Shown here: positions 24,601 through 35,149 of the stretch, in pieces
Numbering within the stretch: position 1 is the first letter of the stretch
Layout of the letters: the number at the start of each line of letters is the position of its first letter
Source of the DNA: Blastomyces gilchristii SLH14081
Lineage: Eukaryota > Ascomycota > Eurotiomycetes > Onygenales > Ajellomycetaceae
Direction of reading: 5' to 3'
DNA length: 64,000 nt
Assembly: GCF_000003855.2 (NCBI RefSeq)
Contig: NW_003101662.1
Span: forward strand, 436,441 to 500,440
The notes under the pieces: model-generated
Database searches by the model: none
The model's input: the letters and a program-made list of their open reading frames with translations, nothing else
Told to the model about the DNA's origin: nothing
Program-made: the position numbers and the translations under genes

Positions 24601-26700
24601 TCTTCATACACTTGTTCTCTTATATATCTTTTATCTTGGTTTTCTTCACTTCTGAGTTCTGTATGATATACAGAATGCTTTCAGATAAGATCTTGCAAAT
24701 CATTCTCTTTGCTTATTAATGTATAAGCAGATTTAATTCTTCTATATCAGAGATGTGAAATGTCCTTCTCATATCAGTTGATAGAATTGTATGAACTGTT
24801 TTCTTTCTATCAGTTAACTACATATGATATATACATCATTGAATCTGTGAATTAAACCTTTGAAATCAATTAAGTCTGAGAATAAGGTCATATTTCACAT
24901 TCTGCAGCTCTCACACTTAAATATAGCAAGATCATTCTCTGAAGTGCAAGAAAACTCTTACTCTTACAGATAATATTAAATATCAGTTATCAGATAATCT
25001 TATACATCAGAGATTCTTCACTCAGTGAATTTCTTTCAATCTTCAGATTATATAATTATTAATATATTATATAGAAGCTTCTGTGTCTGTTAACACTTTT
25101 ACAGTCATCTCTCAATTCTTACTTAAGTATCTCTTATACATTAACATTTCAGGTCTTAAGATATTAAGATGAGTATTCACTTTCTTATCTGCATCTCAGT
25201 CAGAAGTCTGCTTTCTCTTTATATTCACAGAATTCAGAGAGTCATCTAATACAGACATCTCTTTCACTTTGAAGACTTTTTATAGAATATCAGTGAGTGT
25301 CTTCAAGCTCACTGATTCTGCTAGTTTTTTAACTCTCTTATTTCTCTTGACTGTACATGCTGAGTGTAATCTTTTATATCATGATTTTAGCATCTGCAGT
25401 TGAAGCAAGCTTAATACTCATAATATCAAGATTTTCACTCAGAGGATTTCTTTTTCAGAGAATTCAGCACTTTAGCAATAATATTCAGATCTAGATTCAT
25501 TATATCTGAGTGTGTGACTTGTATTATAGAAGTCTGATTACTCATTCTTCACTGAGATATACTCAATTGCAGTATTTTCTATTGCAATTGACTTACTTGT
25601 TTCTATATAATGAGAATGTTATATACTTCTTTCACTATGTCTGATTGTGAGATTAAGCATTTTCATTTCACTCTCAACTCAGATATAAGATCATGAATGA
25701 AGATCTGTAAATAGAAAGATGTTGAAAGCTCTTTATTCAATATAAAATAGTGTAAGCTGAAGTGTGTAAAGTATAATATAAGATCACTTACTTATCTACA
25801 CTCAGTGAAGTGTTTATAACACTTATCTTATATATTCACTTTCTCAAAGTTATGCAAGATTCATTTGAAACACTTATTTTATATTTATAAGAATGAATAT
25901 TACTCTGAGTCTGTAAGATTTATCTTTTTATCAGTTATTCACAATAACTTTGCTTTTCTATGTAGAAATGCAGCAGATCTTAAGACTTATTGAAATTTTA
26001 TTAACTGTCTGTCTGTGAGTTTATATTCAATCTGATAATATAATCACATCTGACTTAGTCAGCTGATTACAGCATTATTTTTTCAGTTACTATTAAAACT
26101 TAATAACTTCAGCAGATCTCTCAGCTTAATATATTTCATACTCAGATTCTTATTCTACACAGTAGTCTCTGATAATGTGTACACTTCTGAAGAGATTGTG
26201 AATAATTATAATGAAATCTTCAGATTCAGTATAGTCATCTGTCTGTATAAATATTCAATCTCTCACTACAGATCTAAGATCTGATTTTCTTTATTCTTAT
26301 TAATAATGATGATTGCATCAGTGAAGCTCTTCATAGTGAATACTTGATTTACAGTGAATGCTAATTGTTGTTTAACTTCTGTCTCAGTCTGCTACTGTGT
26401 ACACAAGGCCTTGATCTCATTTAGAATTCTCATACATGTACAGAGCTTTGATTTCAGTTCAGCAGTCTCAGCTGCTTTTCTTACTGCTTTAAGTAAACTC
26501 TCTGAGAGGTTCTGCATATCTTTCAGTTCAGATAGTAGAGAAGAGTGTTGTTTATATCAGCTAGAGAAGGTATTCATTTCAGTGATTTTCTTATTAATTA
26601 TATAATATCTATTGTTATCACTGTATCATTATATCACTATATCACTGTATCATTATATCACTATATCACTGTATTATTATATGATTTCTGTTATCATTGT
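21700..26700 (-). mobile_element. Gypsy family C (chromovirus), decayed
   Basis: Minus-strand domains from high to low coordinate. A gag CCHC zinc knuckle is at about 25,370-25,430 (ACFNC, then Cys and His spacing broken by mutation). RT is at about 23,830-24,420 with VYLNDILVFS (about 24,012-24,054), the first Asp of the YLDD signature now Asn. The integrase zinc domain and core lie at about 22,150-23,131: LELRAYWPSMAENIQAYTHK, then the HEILTDN-like Asp block at about 22,545. A chromodomain-like tail is at about 21,745-21,850 (YEVREIIDAY), the module used by chromoviruses to target heterochromatin. Both LTRs are unplaced. The 22,255-22,285 stretch still keeps GGGATGCGCGG. Confidence 0.8.
26617..26690. 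repeat. 24 bp minisatellite, three units
   Basis: The unit ATCACTGTATCATTATATCA plus CTAT is repeated exactly at 26,617-26,640 and 26,641-26,664, with a degenerate third unit after that. Confidence 0.85.
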
Positions 26701-26935
26701 ATAACTTCAGTGATAGTCATCTCTCTCTTTTATTCTTCTTTTGAGTAGAAAGTAAACTTCTTTAAATCTCATTCACTACTCTCATTCTCTTTCTCATATC
26801 TCATCTGTTTGCATACATGGCATTTACCTGAGTGTGAAGTTTTTCCTCAATAAGTGAAACAGTATCAATCAGATACTTTTTCACTCATCACTTTTTATAT
26901 GCTATCTTTTGAGATGTTCTAGAATCACACTGATA

Positions 26936-26940
26936 TAATA
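26936..26940. repeat. Target site duplication TAATA (left)
   Basis: Identical to the five bases at 34,190-34,194 on the other side of Gypsy A, the length expected of Gypsy integrases. Confidence 0.85.
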
Positions 26941-27198
26941 TGTAAGAATAAGTGCTCGCAGGCGATTATTCGGGTGTTTGCAGCTTGGCGTGATATGTAC
27001 TGTTAACTACTAGAAGTATTCACGGTAGAAAGATAAAATGTAGAGGTCAAATGTATAATAGCATTCAAGCTGAGTTATAAATAGTATTTGTGAACTCCAG
27101 TCTATATAGTTGTGTGTAGTCAAGAGCTGCTAGCCCTATTGATTACACAAGAGATAGAAATAGAGATAAAGAATTTGTAAGAAGTGAGATTTCTTACA
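26941..27198 (-). repeat. Gypsy A LTR, left (3' LTR in coding sense)
   Basis: Begins TGTAAGAA and ends TTCTTACA. Compared with the right LTR it has about three dozen differences, all transitions and no indels. Its first ~110 bp (outer) keep CG and GG; its second half has lost them. Confidence 0.93.
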
Positions 27199-27213
27199 TA
27201 TCTCTTCCTCTCT
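27199..27213 (-). promoter_or_regulatory. Polypurine tract of Gypsy A
   Basis: Minus strand AGAGAGGAAGAGATA immediately precedes the 3' LTR, the position of the plus-strand DNA primer in LTR elements. This fixes the coding direction as minus. Confidence 0.7.
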
Positions 27214-28064
27214 AAGGCTTTGTCTGCAAAGCCTTTCACTGAGTGACTTTATAGAATCAGCTCAGCACTGCAGTGATACTCACTAAAAATTCTTTGCATC
27301 TATAAAAAAACCTCAGTGAGGAAAAATCCCTTATTATTATAAAGAGAAAAGAGTCTGTCACTCAGTTTCTTATTCTATGAGATTCTTTATAATCTACAGA
27401 TTCTTCTCTGACTATTATACAGATTCATCTCACATCTTTCATATAGAAGGGTTTTAGTTGACTCTCAATTATTTTCATGAGATTCTTATGTGATCATCAC
27501 ACAGATTTATCTCACAGATAAATCACTTTCTATGAGATTACTCTTATCAAAGAGAAACATTTATGAGTTGATCTTTCACTTATTCTTGTGAATCATTGTT
27601 CTTTAATACTGTAGAATTGTGAGAAATTTTCCATTCTTTCATTAACTCTGTAGAATTATAGAATTAAGATGTCTGCAGTCTGTAATCACTCTTTATAATT
27701 ATATAGAAAGATTCAGATCTGTAATTTATAATTACTTTTATTTACTAGAGTGATCTAGCTGTTCTGTGAAATCATTCACAGTGTAAACAAATCTCTCTAG
27801 AGTAGTATAAATATCTCAGATCTGTTTATAAAATCTCATCTTCTTTTCTCTTTTTCTGTAACAGCTCTTATTCTTATAAACTGTGAGTATTCTCATTCAT
27901 CTGTGAAGTATTTTCACTCAGATAACAGAGAGAAAGTATTTCTGACAATGTCTGTGTATTGATTCAAGAACTTTTCAAGAATAAAAATTTTTCAATTTCA
28001 ATATCTTTGCAATAATATCTGACTGTTACTGAGCTTTTCATAAGTGTTTCTGTAACTTCTCTAA

Positions 28065-28346
28065 TCACTTTTTATCAGCTGATGAAGCAGAGATGTCACT
28101 GCTCACAATCATGTCTTCACTTCTCTCAGCTTCATCACTACACCTGATCTTCAGATCAGTGATTAATCCCCTATCTCTCTCAGACCAGTCTCTGGTTTCA
28201 AGCAGTGCAGTCTCTCTCTTTGCTGTAAGTCTTCTTATAAGTAATTTCTTACAGATTCTAGCTGACAGTTCTTGTAAAGCTTCTGGTGTTGCCAGTGTCT
28301 CCTGCAGTTCTGTGAGCCTATGATCATCTCTTCTCTGTCTGCACAA
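28065..28346 (-). pseudogene. Open stretch downstream of Gypsy A integrase
   Basis: A 93-codon open frame in an otherwise stop-ridden element, rich in Glu, Arg and Leu (TELQETLATPEALQELSAR, then RLTAKRETALLETRDWSERD), predicted helical or coiled-coil from composition. It lies about 1.5 kb after the integrase core and ~870 bp before the 3' LTR. It contains a TGG that was not converted. It may be the C-terminal end of the polyprotein or a small extra ORF; I recognise no family. Confidence 0.45.
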
Positions 28347-31300
28347 TCTCTGATCAGATATATGTGAATATGTCTAGGTTCTCTATCAATGATTCTCATA
28401 CTGTGATGCATTTCTGCAATCTCATTGTCAATGAAAGATGAGTCTCTGAGTACCTGTAAAATCTGAATAATCAAGGCAATGTGAATGTCATGAATTTGTG
28501 ATAGAAGTTAGTCTGAGCAGATGAGTCTTCTCTCTGTATCTCAATTATTTCCAGGCTGAATACTTCAGTATAACTGAGAGAGTGAATACAGCTTTATAAG
28601 AGATATCTGATCACATATGCAGATAATCAGTCTTCAAGACTCTGCTGCAACTGTATGTATTCTGATGTCTGACTTCTCTGAAGTCTGTGCATTTCTGACA
28701 GTCTTCATGTCAAATGTAACAATTGTCTGTACTATGAGCATGATACTCTCTGCTTCTTTGAAGAAGAAAATTGATAGTTATGAGAAGATTGAGTGTCATG
28801 AGTGTTAAGAATATAAGTGTGAGTTTTCTTTATTTTTTCTTTATTAATCTCTAAATTGTGTTTACAGCTCTGTTTGTTTTTCTTGTTTTTTAACTTTAAT
28901 GAGAATATGATTTCTTCTTCTCTTATGTACACTGCAGACTGTTCATCTCAGTAGAAACTCATTATCTTATAGACTAGAGTTTATAAATGACAGTGTTAAT
29001 ATCTTTATCACAATCAGATTCTTAGTGAAGACTGTGTCATTCTGACTTATCAGAATTCATAGTATGAAAGTCATGTCTCAGCTTCTACAGATATCTTATC
29101 TATCTAAATAATTCTCAAGTGAACTCATTCATCTTGTCAGAATATTCTTATCACTGAACCTTGAATCAGAGCTTGTAATCTTGCTTCTCTGAGTTAATAA
29201 TCTCTTTGATCTAGTATTCTCTTTCACTCTCTAGTATTTTGTGAATAGAGTGATAAGTCACAGAATTCTCTTCTGAGAATTTCTTATATTTGTGAAGTAA
29301 AGAGATATGAAAAATATTATATATCTGTAACTCAGATAACAGTTTCAATCTATAAAACTGTGAGTTAACTTTCTTTATAATTTTATAAGACTCTGTCTGT
29401 AAGAGATTCAGCTTCTTACTAAATTTTCATATAATAATGTTTTCTAGACTTAGTCAGACTCTATCATCTTTCTTAAAACTCTTTGTAATATGCTTGAAGT
29501 TATAGTATCTCTTCTGATACTCTTGAGTCTTTCTCAAGAATTCACAGACTTTCTTCTGAATATTCTGAATTCTCTCAGTCTATTCACAGACATTACTACA
29601 CTCTATAGTATACTCTCACAGATTTATCAAGATTATTCACAGATAAGTCTCAGTGAGTATCTTAAAGAGGGTTTTATCTGTGCTGATATACTTTGAGTTG
29701 TTGTATGTGAACTCTGTGAGTAATAATTAATATACTCAGTTATTCTGATTGTAATTGATAAAGTATTACAGATACTGTTTTAATATACTTATCAGATGTT
29801 CTATCTGATCATCTGTCTGTTGATGAAAAGCTGTGCTTAGATCTTATAAGATCTTCAGTATAGTTATCAGATCAGATCAGAACTCTTCTGTGAAGATTAA
29901 TTCTCTGTCTGAGATAATATTTACAGACAACTCATACAACTGAATTATATTATGAATAAAGATATGAGTTAAATTCTTTGACTTCAAGTTCTTACAGATG
30001 AGTATAAAGTGTGTTATCTTGATAAAGTAATTCACTATCATCAGTATACTATCAAAGCAGGCATTATATATGTTCTTGCTTTCAGAGAGGCTTATAAGAG
30101 TATTCATTTCTAGCTGTTTTCAAGATTTCTGTGAGATGAGTAGAGAAGTAAGTTCTTCATATAATCTGAACTACACTACTCACAAATCCTGATAAATAGT
30201 ATAAGAATTCACTATCTTCTTCACAAGTTCTCATATCTTCAGTCAGAAGTATTTTCTTATAAGTAACTTATAAGTTCTAGTATCTGTAAAATAATCTGTT
30301 AGAGAAGAGTCATGATGCTTTTTAATAAGTTCTATATATAGAAACTCATTTATAGATATATAAATCTGACTCTCTCTTTATAAGAGATTATTTAAGTCTC
30401 TTCAATTCTTTATTTCTGCAGAATTGATTTCTGCTGTAAGCAGTTTCTGAATATACTGAGTATATTTATTCTTCAGTTATAGTTCAGACAATCTGAATAG
30501 AAGATTTTATAAAGACTTATACTCTATTTTCTCTTACATCAGGTCTTCTACAGTACTTCTCAAAACTCACAAACTCTTCAGATTATAGATACTCTCTTCA
30601 AGAATTCTTGCAGAGATTCTCAGAGTGTTAACTCTCAGTGTTATAAGAAGTAGTTGTACAGACTTTTTCTCTTTCTCTTCTCTCTTCTCTTATAGAGAAT
30701 TAGAAGACTCTTCAGTCAATCTCTTCATAACACTCAGTTTAAGCATTCTGTGAAGCTTTTCTGTCTTCTCTAGTCTCTCTATATCTATTATTCTGATCTT
30801 CTTAATATAGTCTGATCTGTGAGAGAGTTCATCTGCTGAGTTCTTAGTTCTCTTGATATATTCTATCTTAAATCAGAACTCACTCAGTCTCTGAGCTTAG
30901 TAAATCTACTACTGTGAGAGTTTCTTAATTGAAATAAACTGTTATAAGCTGTTATAATCAGTTCTAACAGTAATCACTATTATAAGACTCTCAAAGTAGT
31001 AATATTAGTAATGAAAGAATTTTACTATTATAAGAAGCTTCTGATTATAAATATTATAGTTAATCTCTGTGAGTTACATCTTCTATAAGAAAAAGACTAC
31101 TGAAACTCAGTTCTCATTTAACTGTAGTTATAAGACTATTTCTGAAATTGTAAAGAAGAAGACATCTGTCTTCAATCTGATTAAGAGTAAGAAATCAAAG
31201 TGAAACAGTATTACTGTGTCTGTGAATATCTGTTTTAATCTTATAAAGATCTTATAAGTTTCTGAAATAAGAAAATTCTTACAGTTCTTTCTTCTCAATA

Positions 31301-33931
31301 ATCTTTTCATTCTCTATTTATAAAATAACTTCTTCTTATTTTCACTCTTCAGTATGTCTGTAAGAATTAAGAAGATTCTTATAAATACAAAGATAAACTG
31401 TCTATAGAAATTCACAAAGCTCAGAAAGATCTGAATCTTATAAATACTAGTTAGCTTCAGTTATAATAGAATAATCTTAATCTATGAAGATTTCATCTGA
31501 ATATTATCTGCAGTGATTACATATTCTAGAAAATTAATTCAGTAGATACTGAAGTTGTACTTTATAAGCTTAATATATAGTTCTGTCTTATCTAAGACTT
31601 TCAACATACTTTGTATATGCTCAGTGTGTTCTTTCTTCTTCATGAAGTACATTATCACATTATTCAGATATATTATTATAAAGACATTCAGATATATATA
31701 AAGTATTTTATTAATGAAAGACTGAAATACTGCAGGAACATTAGTCAGATTAAAAGATATTACTAGATATTTAAATAATCTCAGTGTAGTTTTAAAGATA
31801 GTCTTTTATTCATTCTCAAACTGTATTCACAGCTATATATATATATTGATCATATTCAGTTATATGAATATAACAGCTTCTGTGAGACAGTTGATTATAT
31901 TCTTAATTAGAGATAGAGAGTAGTAGCTCTTTATTATCTTAAAGTTCAGATTGTGATAATCTATATATAATCTGAAATCTTTATTCTTCTTCTTTATAAA
32001 TATCACAGAGGCTTCTGCAGAGATCTGTGAAGATTAAATGAAGTCATTCTTCAGATTCTTCTTTATATAGGTCTGTAAGACCTCTGTCTCATAATAAGAG
32101 AGCTTATAGATTAATTCTCAGAAGAGTTTCTACTCTTCTATTAAATCTATTATTAGATTCTTCTTATAATGAGAAGAAAGCTTAGCTATCTTTACTGAGC
32201 TGAATATCTCTGTAAGATCTTAGTATTTCTCTGATATCTGAAGCTCAGTTTTCATGACTGCAAGATTCTCAGATACTTGTAAAGTTATTATATAGATGAG
32301 CTTGTCTTCTCTAATCAACTCTACAGCATTAACTAATTCTATCTCTGTGAGTGAGTCTGTTAACACTGATCAGAAGTATAAACCTGACTTATAAACAGCT
32401 ATGTGCAGATTGTGTCTTTGAAGTTATATAAGTCTCAAGTATATGTTATCTACAATATCTATGATAATTACAGTTTCTGCAAATCTTCTTCAGATTTCAG
32501 AGAGATCTTGTAATTCAAAGATGACTCTTATAAGTCTCTCAGCTCTCAGGTCTGAGTTCTCATATTCTACTTGTTATAAGAGCAGATTTTCAGTCTTTAT
32601 CTTTCAGCTCATTCACTCTGTGAGCTTTAGAGATATCACAGTGATCTGAAATTCTGAGTTTATTAATACTTTTCATACTTGTAGAGTAGTAGTATCACAG
32701 TATAATCTCTCTTTATAAGTAAGTATTTTCATCAGAGAAGTAACAGATTCAGATATCAGTTTCAAGATTCTTAAAAAGACTGTTACTGACTCTGTCTGTG
32801 ACTTCTCAAATTTCTATTTTAATTTATTTAGATAGTTTATATGAAGATGTTCTGATTTAGAATAGATAAAGTAGAGTCTCTTTTTCTTAATCTCTCTATT
32901 ATATACTCTGTTTATAAGAGTTTATAAAGCTCTCTCTCTCTACTCAGTAGTCAGATATGAATCTCTCTGTATCTTATTATCTTTTTCTAATAAATCTGTT
33001 CTCTGTTATTCTGACTCTTATAAGACTGATCAGTGATTCACTCTCTACAGATCTGTGACTCTCACAGTGATCTGTAAGTGATGAATGAGAGTCATCAGTT
33101 TCTTCAGAGTTAAGAGCTTAGAGTCTTACTCAATAAGCTTGTTCTATATATCTTTATTCAGTCTCTTTATAAATATCATCATTCAGATCTTGTTTCAGAG
33201 CTCTGTTTTCACAGATCTCAATTTATATTATAATTTTATAAAGTACTGTGAGTAGTCTTTATCAGATTCTTTATCTCTTTTTCTAATATTAGTAATTACA
33301 GCTCAGATATTCTCTATTCAGCTTACAGAGTCTCTCAACTTATTCTCTAGATAGATCTTAAGAATGAATTAGTGAGATTTCTTATAATCATTCTTTAAAT
33401 AATTCAACCAGTTCTTGACTTCAGTGTAATAGAGATCTGTTATTATATAGATAACAGCTTCTTCATCTTTTATATCACACAGCTGAGCTTGTGAGTCAAT
33501 TTCAAATACAAACTTATAAAAGCTTTTATAGATTATAATTTGATAAGTAATCTTAAGTAATTATAACTTAAGAAAGTTTCTTTTCAGTTCACAGGTGTCT
33601 CTGAAGATCATGTCTAGAGACTCAGTTTGAGAGTGTTTACAGATAGTAAGTATTTCTTATAGAAAAATAGCTTGATTCTGTAAGAGATACTCAAGAATGT
33701 TCTTCACTGAGATTGATTTATTCATGAATTCAGAGAGTTTCTCTGTCACAGATATAGAGAATAATATCTTATAAGTGATTGATAAGTTCTCTGAGACTTC
33801 TTTTATAAGAGTTATTCATGATTCAGATGACTGCTTCTGAGTGTCTGCAGTAGAGTTTATAGAGATTAAAGTATATAAGTTTCTAGTTCTTTCAGTTATA
33901 ATAGATGATTACTGACTGACTGAGCTTGAAA

Positions 33932-34189
33932 TGTAAGAATAAGTGCTTACAGATGATTATTCAGGTGTTTGCAGCTTGATATGATATATACTATTAACTA
34001 CTAGAAGTATTCATGATAGAAAGATAAAATGTAGGAATTAAATGTATAATAGCATTCAAGCTGAGTTGTGAATAGTATTCATGAACTCCAGTCTATATAG
34101 TTGTGTGTAGCCAAGGGCCGCTAGCCCTATTGGTTACACGAGAGATAGGAATAGGGGTAAAGAATCCGCGAGGAGCGGAATTTCTTACA
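33932..34189 (-). repeat. Gypsy A LTR, right (5' LTR in coding sense)
   Basis: Same termini as the left LTR. Here the outer, right ~100 bp retain CG/CC/GG (GGGCCGCTAGCCC, ATCCGCGAGGAGCGG) and the inner half is mutated. No obvious tRNA primer-binding match follows on the minus strand (TTTCAAGCTCAGTCAGTCAG). Confidence 0.93.
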
Positions 34190-34194
34190 TAATA
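34190..34194. repeat. Target site duplication TAATA (right)
   Basis: Matches 26,936-26,940. Confidence 0.85.
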
Positions 34195-34281
34195 ACTACA
34201 AATTGCTTCATAGATGGAATTATCATGCTCTGAAGAAGTCTGCACTTCTCACTGGTTTTTTAGACATGCTATCAGATGTGA

Positions 34282-34457
34282 TACAAAGGTTGCTTAAGCC
34301 AGTGTACAATTACAGGCGTATGCCGGCTTCTTATATATTGTAATATCATATGCTAAATTAATTAGTGGCCGCTATGGCCCCCCCTTTACATTCGTACGCT
34401 AGTAGTTCGGAAGCGGCCGCGTTATTATCCGACGGTCGTACGTTCTTCCGAACCACA
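34282..34457. repeat. 176 bp repeat, copy 2
   Basis: Same length as 18,961-19,136. The 12 differences are all transitions: 11 fall at CpG and one at CpC. The GTTCGGAAG/CTTCCGAAC inverted repeat is intact. Confidence 0.85.
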
Positions 34458-34587
34458 AATATTTGAAATAACAGAATTTGAGATCAATGTAATGAACACA
34501 AACCATGACTAGAAGTAATACTTTTAGGCAACATGACAACTGTAAAGTTTGATCCTGGTCTCAGACACGGTCACACGGTCAGTCTAA

Positions 34588-35149
34588 TTATACAATAGTC
34601 TCAGAGTCAGATTGAAAGAGAAGTATAATCTAAATTAATTAAATATAAGATTCTTATTCTCAACTGAGACAGAAATTAAATACTTAATAGACTTTCTATC
34701 AGAAACTTAAGCAGCTATAAGAAAATGACTAAATTCAGAAATATCTGAATATGAAAAGAAGGAAATCAATCAGATATAGTCTGTTAAAACAGCTATATAC
34801 TATCTTTTAATAATTTGTTTTATTACAGTCTCTCTTTACTTTATCTTTTTCTTTCAATTTCTTTCTATCTATCTATTTAATATATCTATTTTTAAGACTG
34901 TGTTCTCTTTTCCTTTGTCATGATATTGTCAAATAATTTCAAAGTATCAGAAGATGTTAAGACACTGTAATTTATAAACAGTTTTTATATTCTGAGCTGG
35001 AATTTTCTGATTTTACATATCTGAAATTGATAAATGTATAATAGTTGACTCTATAGATATAGAAAAAACCCTGAGAACTAAAAGTTCTCAGGTAGATATC
35101 ATAGTCTCTGACTACATACATCTATAATTGAAGAAGAATAATAATAATT
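34588..35149 (+). mobile_element. LINE copy 3: 3' untranslated end only
   Basis: Aligns with the 3' end of LINE copy 2 (38,221-38,790) starting at TTATACAATAGTCTCAGAG and ending in GAAGAAGAATAATAATAA. Contains a perfect 9 bp stem: CCTGAGAAC (35,070-35,078), loop TAAAA, GTTCTCAGG (35,084-35,092). It is followed at once by 5'-truncated LINE copy 2. Confidence 0.85.

Larger units (their letters stand above)
26941..34189 (-). mobile_element. Gypsy family A, structurally complete 7.25 kb copy
   Basis: Two 258 bp LTRs (26,941-27,198 and 33,932-34,189) bracket the element and a 5 bp direct repeat TAATA flanks it (26,936-26,940 and 34,190-34,194). Minus-strand domains: RT at about 31,640-32,050, with FNLTNVPAVFQSFIN and YLNN at about 31,645-31,675 in place of YLDD; RNase H at 31,128-31,310 (FTDTVILFHFDF); integrase core at 29,877-30,107 (FDSILMIVNYFIKITHFI, then NIISDRELIFTEEF). 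Gag is inferred for ~32,700-33,900. Order PR-RT-RH-IN fits Ty3/Gypsy. Frames are full of stops, so it is a dead copy that has kept its outline. There are two further broken copies at 4650-6125. Confidence 0.92.

Noticed and set aside
26617..26690. CRISPR-like array
   Set aside because: Units are directly adjacent with no unique spacers, and the genome is eukaryotic; it is a minisatellite.
33932..34189. A solo LTR
   Set aside because: The internal region and partner LTR with matching TAATA duplication are present, so it belongs to a full element.
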